Positions 27,240-40,430 are shown, counted from the first letter of the stretch. The stretch is DNA of 64,000 nt from Plectrocnemia conspersa (GCA_009617715.1 VTFK01000008.1:1736001-1800000); one strand, 5' to 3'. The notes: generated by a model from the letters alone, not told the origin. A program made the numbers and translations.

Positions 27240-28640
27240 TATATGTGGTAATTTATATATGTTTTAAGATAAACTATTATCAGCCTTTCCGGCGCTATTT
27301 GACTGCAAAGTCACAGCATTTAAAATCATGTCTTAAATCCATAAAAAATATATATTTCTACGAATCAAAATAATAAATAGAAAATTACGTAAAAAGTAGC
27401 TAGATTTTCAGAGCAATTAATTTTTATGTGTTATGAATAAGGATATAATATGCAAATCTGTTAGAATACTATTATTGGAAATATACATTTTAATCTTTAT
27501 ATTTGATTGAGGTAAAGTAAAACTCATTAGTTTTATGATAAAATAAATAAGAGTGCATAATCATACAACTAGAAAATATTTATAGTAAATTATTTTCTTT
27601 AATAAAAAAAATAAAGTAGAAAATTTTATAATGCAATTAAAATTCGTATGTGAATTTTTAATAGATAGGTTAGAAATAATCTTGGAAATAGCAGTTTATT
27701 AGGCATTTTATATTTTCAAAACTTTTTAAATATTAGACATTTTTTTCATATTTGTATTAAGAAATATTATTATAGACTTGAAATGATTAAGGAAAACAAA
27801 TTAATTAAAAATTTGGAACATAAGCAAAAAAGAAAAAAAGGATGATTCTTTATTTGTTAAATAACTATATTTATATGTTAGGTATTTACAAATCATTACC
27901 ATTTTATTTTATATTAACTTATATATCATTAAAACTCATAATAAAATCTAAATATATAATAAAATCACAATTACATTTTTATTTCATTGATTAGAATTTT
28001 CGACTCATGTTCATTTTAATTCGTCAAATATTGATGTACGAATATTACTATTAACAACTTCTAGATTTAGCTATTTAAATTTCTACCAAGATAAAAAATC
28101 GATTTTTTATACAGTAGTTAATTTTTAAGGTAAATTATTACTGTTAACAGCCATTGTCTGTAATCTTAAAAGAGAAAAATCTCTTGCCTGGGATTTAATC
28201 GAAGTTTATTGGTTGAGTAGATTGCGTTTTGCACGTGGTTGTAGCAATCAAAGCATGACAGTTGCACACAGTCAATAAATGTCTACGTTGGTATCATAGA
28301 AGTCGATAAGATGATCAGATTTAAGCTGTGATTATACTTTTTACATTAGCATATCGCTAACCTAACTGACACCATACATATGTTTTCATTATTTTTTTCA
28401 TGGCTTCGTGGGATTAATAATCAAGAACAGTTAACAGACTTATCGGAGCGTTTGTTCTACAAGAGATAACCAGTTCAAATAATCATAGTCCTATTTTTGA
28501 AATTGGTTTTTCCTATGTATGTATGCTTAGATCTGATGATTCTGCGGATGAAACTGTATCGATTGAATTTTTCTACCGACGTAATTTATTATATTACGAA
28601 GCAAAAGCCATTGTAAAAACTACTACGCAGAATAAAATCA
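27240..28640. other. A/T-rich non-coding stretch
   Basis: No recognisable gene, RNA or repeat. Confidence 0.5.
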
Positions 28641-28830
28641 ACGTGTTTTTTTAATTATGTAACGCGAAAAGGCCCAGTGGAAGGCAATTAAGCGCCTCAG
28701 AACTTCCGGGGCGCGAAACACCTGTAGATATCAGGTGGGTGTACTGGGGGTGGGTTGGGTGGCGTTTGTGTGGCATTACTGACTTTATTCTTGAACTCTG
28801 CCGGCAAAATGCTCGACTGTGTGCTGAAAA
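28641..28830. other. GC-rich patch with a G-quadruplex motif
   Basis: The plus strand has four G-tracts at 28737..28739, 28746..28750, 28752..28754 and 28757..28759 with loops of six bases or fewer, which fits the G3+N1-7 rule. On the minus strand a frame stays open for about 58 codons after an acceptor-like TTTTTCAG. It is His/Pro/Ser-rich and of no known family. Function is unknown. Confidence 0.5.
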
Positions 28831-29039
28831 ATATTTTTATTGCGACTATACATACACTTGATAAATAATGTTAAAATACAGAATTATATGAATTGCGCTA
28901 TTTTTAAGCACTGAAGCTTCTTAAATAATTAAAAAGTTAATCAATGTTTTGCAGCTCTGATTTGTGTAAGAATCGATTACTCATTACTACCAATATGAAA
29001 GCATAAAACACAAGAAGACTTACAAATGCAGTATATTTT

Positions 29040-29515
29040 TATAATGCGTACATAAAATGATAATATGTGCAGTGTTACTAGATTTCACGATTGCGTTGAA
29101 CCATTTAAGATATAAGTTTCCCAGAATAGATATGGATAACTGGAACGCTTTCTATACATATGTCTTAAAACTATCTCTATAAAATAAACTGACCCTTTAC
29201 CCCAAATTCGAATCACTTGTGTCAGTGGACTGATAAATAGAGATAGGCGATCTGTTTCTATCACCATGCACATAGTACACATCTTTATAGATTAATATAA
29301 CAACTGTGCAAACATTAAAATGTCGAACAATTAAAATTATGATTATATTTGTTTATAATGCGTAGTTGAAACTAATCTGTGCAATGTGGTGATATTTGCA
29401 CGACTGCATTGTAACATTGAGATAAGAGTCATATAGAATAGATAAATTGAACGCTTTCTACATGTCATACTATCTCGACCCTTTGCCCCACATTAAAATC
29501 ACTACTGATTTGACT
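29040..29515. repeat. Diverged tandem duplication, period about 320 bp
   Basis: Blocks in 29040..29225 recur in order in 29360..29515: 'tataatgcgta', 'tgtgca(g/a)tgt', 'gaacgctttcta' and 'gaccctttaccccaaatt/gaccctttgccccacatt', followed by 'aatcact'. The spacing is conserved within small indels. This is an old segmental tandem duplication without coding potential. Confidence 0.65.
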
Positions 29516-30124
29516 AGCCTTTATATTTTTAAGTTGAAAGTTAAAGTAATGCATTAATTTTTTAGGTGATAAGCTAATAACACATTTTTTAATAATAAAA
29601 TTATCATTATTAATACCACACGTAACGGACATCTTATTATTATTTAAAAAATACGTTAAATGAAATGCATTTTATTATTAGATTAAAATGTAAAACATAC
29701 GACATATTCAGAGATAATAAATTGATAAGAAATACATAAATTTAAAATCATTTAGATTTTAATTATATCTCAACACCTTTGAACTTGTGTCGTAAATATC
29801 ATAATGGGGCTACTTTTAGATTTCCCGCTTGAAAATTTTCCATTAAAAATATCGTTATGCTACAGAAATTCAGTATACATAGTTCTGATTACACAATACG
29901 ATAAAAAAACTTATTGCGACAACGATACAATTTTTAATTTTATTATAAATTTTATCATAATTCTAAAATTTATCATGGTTTACATTTTTCAATTTAATGC
30001 TACTTTTATATTATAATAATTTATGTTAAATTAGTTTTAGTGCGTACGCGCCCTTGGCATATAAACGAAATGGTACAATATATAGCAAACATATTTTATT
30101 GTGAGTAATTGCCAAAAAGGTTGA

Positions 30125-30435
30125 CTATCTCTGAAATAGACGAACTTGCCACGGCACAAGGACGGCCGCCACATTCCGGCTTGTTATATCACAACCACCT
30201 TGTGTGCAAGAGGCGCAAAGCGAATTCGGCAGACAACCCAGCTTCCGCACAGCTTGATCTGAGCTCCTCTTAAAATAGATAGCTATATGGCCGGACCAGA
30301 GAACATTTCGATTTGTATGGCCGGCGTTAATATGTATTTCAACGCGGGTGCTGTATATGTATAACACATCATCAGCTGAGTCTCCAGCTACGAGTATACA
30401 GTTCTTTAAGGCAAAAGTTTGAGCACCACTGGTTA
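30125..30435 (-). other. GC-richer segment ending in a hAT-like terminus
   Basis: The minus strand from 30432 reads CAGTGGTGCTCAAACTTTTG, a typical hAT-like terminal inverted repeat. It is followed by about 300 bases of balanced composition containing an 80-codon open frame (30125..30367) that I cannot match. No second terminus was identified. Possibly one end of a decayed hAT element. Confidence 0.35.
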
Positions 30436-30444
30436 TGTTATATC

Positions 30445-30492
30445 AAAGTCCAGAAGGGTGCACGACAAGGATGCATCATTTCACCGATCATA
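30445..30492 (+). pseudogene. Fossil fragment of a LINE reverse transcriptase
   Basis: Sixteen codons read KVQKGARQGCIISPI and then a stop. This is the conserved 'GVRQGCxLSPxLF' motif of RTE/CR1-like reverse transcriptases. No other part of the enzyme is visible nearby, so it is an isolated scrap, unrelated to the jockey element at 17-19 kb (which has GVPQGSLLGPLLY). Confidence 0.6.
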
Positions 30493-30510
30493 TAAATATC
30501 CCATATTAAA

Positions 30511-33289
30511 TATTCAAGCTATAAAAAAATGAGAAGCAACCAAAAAAAGTTCTTTAATAAGATGATAAAAAATATATATATATATAGACATATCAATGGC
30601 TAAAAAGTGTAAATTTGCTAACTCCACTTTTGGGAGAAAATGTCATCTTGTACTTTAATAGAAATACACATGCTCAAAAAATTAGTATCTTCAAAATCTC
30701 TAATTAAACACTAAAAACTTGAGGTATTGTTTTATTCTACTATTTTCAAGTTGTCTATTTAGTTTTTTTTTAATATTGAGTTAGCAATTTTACACTTCAA
30801 GTCATCAATACCCAGTGGGAGTACACAGATATAACAAATTAAAAATAACAATCGTGTTTCAAATGTTGTTAGTAATAAGTTCGTCTAAATATGGTTTATG
30901 TTTGATTTATAATTTCGCTTCATTGTGTCTAGACATGACCCATTAAAAAGTAGGAGATAATACGGTATATAAAAATTTTGTTCTAAATACCTTGGGCAGT
31001 AAGTCATTGAAGAGCTCTAGATAAAAAATATGCATGAAAATGATTGGAAACTGTTGTCTAGAGTAGAAATATTTAAAGATTTACAATAAGTCAAATATGC
31101 TCGGTTTCGTAATGCGGAGCGCGAGCGTTCTCATATATGGCTCGATTGTATTGAATCTCAGCTTAGCAAAACTTATTGCTTGTTGTTAAAGAGGACTCAA
31201 ATATATAATGGTGTGTTAAAGTGTTTATGTATGTATATGAAATGTTTGAACTATGTTGTATAAAGGCCATCGTATCAAGTCATGATACTCAGATTTATAT
31301 TAAAATAAATAAACTTATCTTTTGATATGACAAAGTGTTAGGCGAGGTTAGTTATAATTGGACGTATAGGATGGATCATCATTCTCAATGACGATGACAA
31401 AAAAAATACAAACTGTCCAACAAACTTTAGCGGAAATCGCCCACTTCGTCTTTAGACAATCGTATTTAAAAAAAAATTGATACATAACTTAACAAATATC
31501 TTAAGCAAAAAAAAAAGCAGTCTGACAGTTCCGTCATTTTTCATGATCGTGGTCAAGGTTTAGAGTTCATTGAATATGAAAAGGAACTCGTCGTTGTTAA
31601 TGTAACTATAACTAGCGTGGAAGATCCAAGGGCGAATTAAACCAATTATTACCTCAAACATTACGCGCTATTTTCCACATATAAGGTCTTGAACCAATAC
31701 CCTAAAAGCCTTCATGGCTCGCCGAACGAAATAACCTCTCACATACATACATATTATACAATGGGATATAACGTGATAAAAGAGCAATCGTCAACTAAAA
31801 GCAAGGTTATGATAATTAATTATTATATAATAGAAAATTTCAAAATATGGAATACAGGTTGATATGTTAAAAAGCTAATATATAAAGTGCTTTTAAAATA
31901 AATATTTTTTGAATACATATTTTACGAAACCTCTAAATATATTATATTGTAAAAAATGTGGCATCATGCAGAATTTTGTTGAAAAATCTGAAACACAAAA
32001 ATCGAAAACTTGTTTGGTTGGTACATATATATTTATGAGGCTAATAATTGTTATAACCTATTTTTTTATGGACCATGATCTCCCAAATAAACATTAGATA
32101 TACTTCAACATATTTTTAAAACCATCCTAAATTATTCTGTAGTCAATTAGTACTAAAATATTTTTTTGATATCTGTATGAATTGAATTTAATTTAAATAA
32201 GGACTGATAATGCCTTAAGCTGATCTAGGAGTCTATATATAACAAAAGCCAACTAAAGGACAATATTCTGACATCGGTTTTAAAAGTGCCTAAAAAAGAA
32301 CGGTTTATATTTTTTGTCATTCTTTTTCAAATGGTTTGCAAATAATCATATCAATATTTATTTTATTATTATTATTTTTTTCAAATGTAGACATCTTTAC
32401 GTGTGTCTTCTATATATCATCTGTTTTAATATACTTTCCTACGGTCAGAGAAATTCGCTCTCATAATTAATAACAATGATTAAAATGCGTCGATGTGTTG
32501 CGCATTTTAACCACTTTGCGTGCAGTTAATGGTGGTTAAATTATTAAAATAATAAAAAGATGCGAAGCCTCGAGCGTAAGTTTATGTGCAACTGACCAAG
32601 GACAGAATATCGTGCGTGCAGTTCATTGCTTCGAAACACATGAGTTCATATTTTTGCAACACGTGGAAAAACATAAGTCAAGATGTATCAAATCGTTAAT
32701 ATTTAGGACACATTTTTTAATGCTTCTATTCCCTTGACTAATTATAAAATGATTCAAATCGACGAACCGATAAATATTAACGCACAATACCCCGATCCGA
32801 AACAAGATTGTGCGAATTATATGCAAAATAGTCGCTAAACGAATATGTATATTTATATTTGTATATCTAACTTTCACTGACAACGTAATATAAGATAATA
32901 TGGCGACCCACAAAACATCTTCCGTAAGGTCTATTTATCCGATTTTACGCAACCCAACCTCGATATTCAATACTCTTCTATAGATATTGAATAGGGTAAA
33001 CCGGGGATAGAACGACACGTATCTAATTAACTGTTAATCAATTTATTTTAAGAAAATCCTTTACTATCAAAATCGCTAGATGGAATGATTTATACCTAGA
33101 AGTAGCTCGTGATAAGGATAAAATACAACCAAACAGTATGTATAATATAATATATTTAAGTTTATTAATTAATACTTGAAACCTTTGTATGTTTTACTAG
33201 CCTTGATTCTAAAGAAGCGATTATATAATATAATATTTTTAAGTACCTACAAAAACACAATAAATAAAAAATATCACGAGCGTATATTA
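30511..33289. other. A/T-rich non-coding stretch
   Basis: Nothing recognised. The 96-codon minus-strand frame (32623..32913) is rich in Ile, Asn and Leu and lacks domain features or splice context. Confidence 0.45.
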
Positions 33290-33720
33290 TAATTTCCCTA
33301 ATTTTCGCGCATCAATACCCTATTTGATTTTACGTCATATCGTCGGATAATTGCGATCTTTTTTGCTACGCGCTCAAAACCCACAAATAATAACGTAATC
33401 TGGGAGGTAATAATGAGGAATATCCTAGAAGCGTAATCGAGATAATTTACGACAGCAATTATTCCACGTGTGAGTGTGTATGACGACCAAAAAAATGTTG
33501 GCCTCCGCTGCCTGTCGTTCAACGAAGGGCTTTCGAATTATCATAATTACGTTTACGAATTGGGGCGACTCGTTCCGACCTTCATATAACTCGCGAGAGT
33601 AATTCGAATATGATCGGTAAACTACCAGTGGTAGTACTCGTAGTAAGTAGTAAATATACTACACATACTACAGTATGGCCCGAGGCATGTGCATTCCGAT
33701 TTCCCTTCGTTTGAATACGC
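33290..33720. other. More complex segment, possible regulatory DNA
   Basis: Balanced composition with several CpGs and a CACGTG E-box near 33461. A 74-codon minus-strand frame (33298..33522) starting MNDRQRRPTFFW is present but unmatched. Possible intronic enhancer of FOXO. This is inference from composition only. Confidence 0.3.
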
Positions 33721-34479
33721 ACTTTTGATTTTCGTTCAAACTGGTTGCATGTAGTAATTATGCAAGTGATCCGAATACATTTGCATCATCATTCAAAATA
33801 ATTTTCTTTTTATGATGAAGTCATCCTAAAACATATATAATTTTTATTACAAAAAGAAGAACAACTTAATACCATTATTGGCTCAATACATAAGTGGGTT
33901 ATAATTGCGCTATTATTAATTGAATATGCGTATATCTAATTACGTGTGTGTATTATTAATTAAGAGCTATTGTGCGCAATTCGTGAAATATTTTCACGTC
34001 AAGAGAAGCACGGAAAAATCATCGAACTGAAACGCAGCTTGTGTGATTTTAATTTATGTTCAGAGCCTATTAAATAATATGCATTCACTAGATGATGAGC
34101 AAATTACTCTCGTTATCTAAATAATCTCGTTATCACGCACTCGTTAATCTGATACGGAGCGAAAGCAAGTTCATATACCTTTCATATATATGAGATAGAA
34201 ATCAAAAATATTAGATTGAAAATCAGTATGGATTTTCTTTTATTTAAAATATTATACTAATCACTGAGAAAAAAAATCAGTAATTTGGCTAAAAATATTT
34301 TTGAAATATCTATACATAAATTTTATTATTATTAATTAGTATAATTTTTGATGCTACCTATATAATAATTATGAATTTTGAAAGAATAAATAATAGTACA
34401 TATATTTAGATTTATGTTACAGTAAATCACATCCAAGTACATTTTCACCGTTACAAATAAATTTCTACTAGCAAAAATA

Positions 34480-34740
34480 TGGTGGACGTTAGTGAAATTA
34501 TATGCTGCTCTAAAGCATTTATAAAACTCAATCTGAAAGACTCGAAACGTCTACCTGCTGTTTAAACCCAAACCTAACCTAACCGAACTAACCAAACCCA
34601 ACTTGACCTAACAAAAATTCTAAAATTAATACTGTTTTTAAGCTTTCATTCGAAATATTGAACGAGCGGAGCAAAACTAAAGTTTCACTGATACTAATCA
34701 GTGGAATTATACTTGAAAATACAACTTCCCTGGTAGTACA
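34480..34740. repeat. Dispersed repeat with 'aacctaacc' core
   Basis: It contains 'ctgtttaaacccaaacctaacc', which is the reverse complement of the blocks at 8960 and 49500, plus pieces shared with 20130..20400. No coding capacity. Confidence 0.5.
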
Positions 34741-35055
34741 CATTCACTGTAACACATACATAGCTATTAAATATTGTTTGTATTAGTACTACAAAATTTA
34801 TTTACTTATTTTTAACCTGACAGTCGTAAGGCCAATGCGTTACAATGGAATAAATCTGTACCAACTGAGTAAGTCAATCAGTTATAATGAATACCTACCT
34901 ACAAGTAAATATTAACCACCAGAATGAAAGTCTAGGAATCAGTGACAGCTACATTTTTAATAATTATAAATTACTATGTGCAATAGATGCTACTGCAGCT
35001 GAGGGCGGGTTTTTAATAATAGCACATTTTTTATTAAAAATAAAAATTTGAGTGT

Positions 35056-35127
35056 CGCTGCCGGGGGCTCGAAACCGCAACCTCAGAGTTATTAGTCTGA
35101 GACGTTACAGACTACACTATTCCGTCT
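35056..35127 (-). repeat. tRNA-like sequence (degenerate tRNA or SINE head)
   Basis: The minus strand contains an A-box-like TAGTGTAGTC, then an anticodon-arm-like hairpin TCAGA-CTAATAAC-TCTGA (loop similar to that of tRNA-Ile with AAT), and a B-box GGTTTCGAGCC. The acceptor arm does not pair, so it is not a functional tRNA. It differs from the SINE copies at 1.8 and 36.9 kb. Confidence 0.55.
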
Positions 35128-36171
35128 TTAAATGCAGGTTAATGTCATTGTATTACTAGAGAATTTATTTCTGTATTTTTTTAATAGTAGTGTATTTCAT
35201 ATTTTTTTACAGCTATGTGTGACGCGTAACTGATTTTGCGCGGATCAGGTTTACAAAAAGTAAAATTACACTTTGATTTCAAATTTGTCAATAGTTTTTC
35301 TTAGCAGGTATAGTTTTGAATTGCTATGAAAAAATTATTGAATAACAAATTTTATAGTACCGCACGCAAATTGTATAAAAAAAAATCTACAGTAGCATAA
35401 ATAATGCTCAAGACTATGTATAATTGTGGTCAAATGTAATCAAGTTTAACCCTATTAAAAAATTAAACTAAAAAATTCACAATTACACTTACGAAATAAA
35501 AACATAAAATATTTTTTAAATAAATAAAAATTGTATAGTGTATCGTAATTTATCATTATTAATAAAAAAATGTGATTTAATAAAAAAAACTCTTAGGGAA
35601 AACATAATGCTTTTATTTAAAACATCGTGAAATTTAAATTCTTATCTGTAGTTAAAATCTTGTTGTAAAGTGTTATATAAACCAGATTAAGAGTCATTAA
35701 AATTAAACACATTTCGGAACTACACCAGTAAGAAAACCTGTATTGGAAAGCAAGAGATTTAATTAATTATCTATAATTTTAGATGGATGCTCAGTTACGA
35801 TTTTACGTGTATAAATAAAAATATTATTATGAAAATTATGACTCAAAAGAAATCCTGTTGATGAATAACTGTGCCGATTCCAGGAATTTTATTATACATA
35901 TTTTAAAGCTACATTTTCTACTAACTAACTTTGTACACACAAATACCGGTATTTCTTACGCGTCAAAAAAGGAAATAGAGCTATTAAACAAGATTATGCA
36001 ACTGAATCGCGTTTCGTGCATCATTCGGCAAAATTCCACATCGAAATCGATTGATTATGCTAAAAAGGCAGTAAATGAAGCACTCCTTAAATAGAGGTGC
36101 AATCCAAAATATTTAACCTTGACATCTATAACCATATAAATCTGTTGATATATGAAAAAAATATGACATAC
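35128..36171. other. FOXO intron 2 (3' side of exon 2), part within this interval
   Basis: Downstream of the exon 2 donor on the minus strand. A/T-rich. The plus-strand frame 35858..36094 ends with a charged stretch ([16 protein letters not shown]) but has no family match. The second forkhead exon was not found here. Confidence 0.4.
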
Positions 36172-36392
36172 CTTCCATCCAGCCGAAGAGTTGCTGTCGC
36201 CTTTGTCCTTAAAGTACGGAACGTTCTGTACCATCCACTCGTAGATCTGCGACAAAGTCAATCTGCTGTCCTGTGACGAGGTGATGGCCTGAGTTATCAA
36301 GTCAGCATATGACAGATTCCCCCAGGCATTACGCCGAGATGAGTTTTTCTTCGATGCGGCCACCGAAGCCGGAGATGGTGTGGCGACACCGC
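36172..36392 (-). CDS. foxo: FOXO, second coding exon: N-terminal half of the forkhead domain
   Basis: The 221-nt exon starts after acceptor CCATATAG and ends at SAGWK|GTATGT. It reads [17 protein letters not shown] and [11 protein letters not shown], then [18 protein letters not shown] and [13 protein letters not shown]: the first helices and FOXO-specific GDSNSS insert of the forkhead DNA-binding domain. The donor after GWK is a conserved phase-0 intron position of FOXO genes. The exon begins in phase 1 and matches the phase-1 end of 50342..50564, completing a Gly codon. FOXO is the transcription factor inhibited by insulin/PI3K/AKT signalling and active in the nucleus under stress or starvation. 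The recognition helix (NSIRHNLSLH) belongs to the next exon, which I could not find in the window. Confidence 0.97.
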
Positions 36393-36849
36393 CTATATGG
36401 GGAAAATATCATCAATTTTATTTCATAATACATTGAATTAAAAATACATAAATATATGGCAGATATCATTAACGTCAGACAAAAGGCCATCGTCCGTTTA
36501 AAATGTTTCAGAACTCAGAGCAGCATCCTTATCGCGACTCTGTAAAGTGACACTAATCCGTGCCATTGTTGCATTTTTATATATTATTTTACATACAGTA
36601 TTAATTAATTAACTATAACAATTATCTAAGATTAACATTAATCGGTTCACTAATATCAGAATAATCTATAGATTAAATCGTATCACAATTTAATCTTAAG
36701 TATTTTTAAGGGCTTCGTTTGGTAACACCTTATTTTAAAGCAAATTTATAGATATACACAGTTATATTCTTTTTTTGAAGAGTATGTATAAGATATTATC
36801 TATGAACTGAAGCAACTGGTTGTTTAAGAATATGTACGACCTATGGTTG

Positions 36850-37055
36850 AATTTTAATTAATCATCACAATATTCATCCGTGAGATTCGAAAAATCAAGA
36901 TAAACCTGATCTGTGATGATCGATCGGAATTATAATCATATGATAATCACCAAATCCGATCTTCCAGACACGATAGAAATTGTAAAACACTAAGATCCAT
37001 ATAGTCCAAGTCTTTCAGGCTAAAAGTCAGTGACTTATACCACTTGTATATCGTG
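36850..37055 (-). repeat. tRNA-derived SINE, copy B
   Basis: It aligns end to end with copy A at 1697..1900, including 'ttttaattaat', 'gatctgtgatgatcgatcg', 'gatcttccagacacgata' and the head 'gtcagtgacttataccact'. The B-box is more degraded than in copy A. It sits about 450 bases upstream (transcript sense) of FOXO exon 2, in intron 1. Confidence 0.6.
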
Positions 37056-37060
37056 CTAGT

Positions 37061-40019
37061 AATACATATTAATTTTATCTTAAAATCACGAATGTAGTTT
37101 TAACGATGAATTTGCCTAAAATCATTAATACATAATAAAAGCTTGCTACACATAATTCATAATTGATTATTATATTTTCATTTTCAATGTAATGACCCGT
37201 TTCCTGTGTGTAAAATGCAGGATTAAGTCCAGATCGCGTATAAAAATTTGTTATGCCATTGTCATTGCTCAACTAATAAGAAAATATGTATAGACATTTT
37301 TTGAATAACTTAAGCAGACGTAGAGGGTATTACTTAAATTTATTTCAATATTATTATAATTTAAAATCTGCTTTATATATGTATAACTACTATTTTTCAG
37401 CTAAAATCTTAATATAAAATTTACAATTTTATATGTATTTAAATGTCTTAACGATTTAAAATATATATAACAGATGATTTCCATCGCAAAATTATTCTAC
37501 ACGGAAGCTACCTTGAAATTTAACATCATTATAACTAGTTAATTAAAACAATTCAACAATGTAACGAGTTCCAAACTTCGTGCCGAAAACAAGCTCGTTA
37601 TTTTATTAATTAATAATATTTTTATTTACGCGTATTGTATAAAAAATATAATGAAACATTTAATCAAATCGCTGACGTACAAATTCATGCGTTTTTGTAT
37701 TCATACAAAAATGACCTTAGACATCATAAGAACGAGAATATTCAATCAGCTCGTCATAAGTTGGCATAAATAAATTTTTATTCGAATCTAAAAAAATGTG
37801 TGAAATTTATCGAACCATTTGGAAAATCCTTGACTTTTCTAAAATTTATGACGACGAGATTTTTTAAAGCTAAATGACTATTTAAAAAGATGATTAAATA
37901 ACAAGGTTCTTTTTCATTTTGGCTCATGTTATAAATTATATTTTACCCTTAAAAATATTTACGATTAATATATAATGTGTGGCGTATTACCTTTTTAACG
38001 AAGAGCTCACGAACGATGATTTGATTTCATAATTTCTCACTGACACCAAATATGATCAATCTAATATAATATTTTTAATCAATTGCGATAAAAAGACTCT
38101 CCCAATCGCCAACTGCAAGATAAGTGCGTTCATATAAAACCTCTTATCGGTAACAGGTTGACCCGAAATTGTCCGATAGCAAAGCCATCCATAGTCATAA
38201 AATCTGAAACATAATGAAACTGACTCTGGCTGTTTGGTCGAATATCTCTTATCAGCCATAAAAGTGAAATGCTCGCGTTTGCGTAAAGTGAGTGCACACT
38301 ATCGCTGGCGCTGCGTAACAGACAACGAAAGTTGATGTTCAATAAATTTCAGATATAAGTTTAAAAATACTCCGATTAACTATGTGACGCTTAAAACTTT
38401 AATGAATATACTGTTTAAAGATGGTGATTCGCAAAAGTTTAGTGTTTTTACATCAATAAAAGAAACACTCGTTTTATTTTTAATATAAATATTAAAAATA
38501 ATTTTACAAAACGAGTAAAATTATTATCTGATATTCTGAAACACAACAATATTATTTACGAATAAATATTTAGGATTAGATTAATATACTATAACTTGGG
38601 CATTCTTCGAATAAAATAGATAATTATTGTAAATTGTTGACACAAAAAAATCTAGATCATTTAAGGGGACTAAAAAAAATCTTTATAACCAAAAAGCATG
38701 GATAAATAGAGATCTTTGAAGATTGATTCAAAACCAAATGAGTTTTGTAAACGGTAAAGGATTACCACAGAAAGCAGAATTGTTCATAAATAATTTTCTT
38801 ATTCGAATAAAAGTATATTGAAAATAAATGACGGTTTTATAGTTGCAAAATTTTTAATGCCTTAAGTTACAAGTTTAATTCAACCCATGGACTAAGGTGT
38901 TGAATCATCAATGAAACGGCTTTACCGTACTGGTCTTCTCAAAAGATGATGGCTTGATCCATTTTTGGAATAAAAATGACGACATTTAATGTAATAAATA
39001 CATGGAATAGAACAATCTTGTCAAAAGTATAACCAGTACACTTGTTCGATCGTGAAAAAAGATTCTTCCTAACGTGTAAATATATTTATTAGATTCTAAA
39101 GATGCTGAGGCAAGTGATATATCTGAAATATGCAGATTAATGGAAAATTTACATTACTTTGAAAATGTCGATCGATAAAAACTTCCAAGAGTGGTTTGAT
39201 CACGATTGAAATCATTGGGGTTTTCAATGCTTGAATAATGCGGATATCATTAATATTTGTCAGTAACACAGAGGAAAAGGGGTGATAAAGAGGTTAAAAA
39301 TAAAGAAGATACTAAAAATTTCATTATTCACAAAATGGCACTGGAAACTTTACTAGACGATATTAACCGAAAGAAATTCGAATATTACTAAATATATAAA
39401 AGCTTTATTGACAAAACAATGTATATTCGAAAATTATTTAAATATATATTTAAAAACAAACGAAAATTACAATTTTGAAAAAAATAAATAAAAAATGATA
39501 ACCTGTATTGTAAATATATTATATTAAACTATTTTAAGACCAAATAAAAACTAATAGTTCGGATTAACAGTGTTTTTCAAAATTTTCTTACGGTTAATTA
39601 AAATAATATGAAAAGTATAGCTTCATCACTTTCTTGAACAAATATTTAGGTTTACTATGGATATACAAAATATCATATTACTAAGATTATTTATTGTTTT
39701 ATTCAATGGAGTTCAAATGTTAATATTCCATACATTTATTTACATTTTAAATGTGAATTTATTAGTTGTTCACATTCATATAACATTCTGCTTATTCACA
39801 CTTCTTTCAACTTTCTTTTTATTTGTAATGCGATATGATCTTATCAGTAAGTCGCCAACGAGAATGGCACCCTTAATTGTTTATTTTAAAATGTATTTAT
39901 TTAAACTTTTACTTTCTCTATTATGTAAGTATATTTACAGTTTATCGACATGCTTTCTAATACTACCCTTAATGTTTATTTTTTAATTTATTCGGGTCAA
40001 TATCAAATCGCAACATCGG
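37061..40019. other. A/T-rich FOXO intron 1 sequence
   Basis: Nothing recognised. The 109-codon plus-strand frame at 39657..39986 is almost entirely hydrophobic residues encoded by A/T-rich codons and looks like chance. Confidence 0.45.
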
Positions 40020-40430
40020 CATTTGCAATGTCGTGGGCGATTACCAAAAAGTAGATACGGATAGATGAGCTAAAATTCGTGTTACGTAGGACGTGTAAAA
40101 GCTACGAAATCGAGCTCCGTTATACGTCATTTATAAATTTAAATCACAAAACGAGATGAACGCACTTTGACAAATGGCGCAGCGCAGAGGTTGCATATTT
40201 AATCGGTCACGGAAGTGACGATTTTAGTGACCGGCGTCCGAGTTTACCCGCACCGATTAAATTAGTCAATTCTTGGCTCGAGCGCGACTTCAAGTTCACA
40301 GTGCTAATCTCAAAATTCGAAGTTCATTTTAAAAACAACAAAAAAAGTTCTGAATTTGTTGAATAACAACAAAAATAACAAGATTCCGGCATCAAGAGTG
40401 ACCTCGAACCGCGCGAAAAAATACTTAATC
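40020..40430. promoter_or_regulatory. CpG-richer island with overlapping palindromes
   Basis: It contains TACGTCAT (CRE-like, about 40121), and a pair of mutually exclusive stems: CGGTCAC/GTGACCG (40204..40210 and 40227..40233) inside ATTTAATCGGT/ACCGATTAAAT (40197..40207 and 40252..40262). It could be an intronic enhancer of FOXO, or the promoter or 5' exon of the nested plus-strand gene that ends at 43510. This is inference from composition and position. Confidence 0.3.

Noticed and set aside
32623..32913. 96-codon minus-strand frame
   Set aside because: No domain, Asn/Ile-rich, no splice sites at its ends, and no composition change relative to flanks.
35056..35127. Functional tRNA-Ile gene
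   Set aside because: The anticodon-like loop and B-box are present, but the acceptor stem does not pair and the D arm is degenerate.
35858..36094. Plus-strand 78-codon frame next to FOXO exon 2
   Set aside because: The C-terminal part looks charged and helix-like, but there is no family match and the first half is typical A/T-rich noise.
39657..39986. 109-codon plus-strand frame that looks like a membrane protein
   Set aside because: Phe/Leu/Ile-rich translation is expected from T-rich DNA. It lacks homology, splice context and charged loops.
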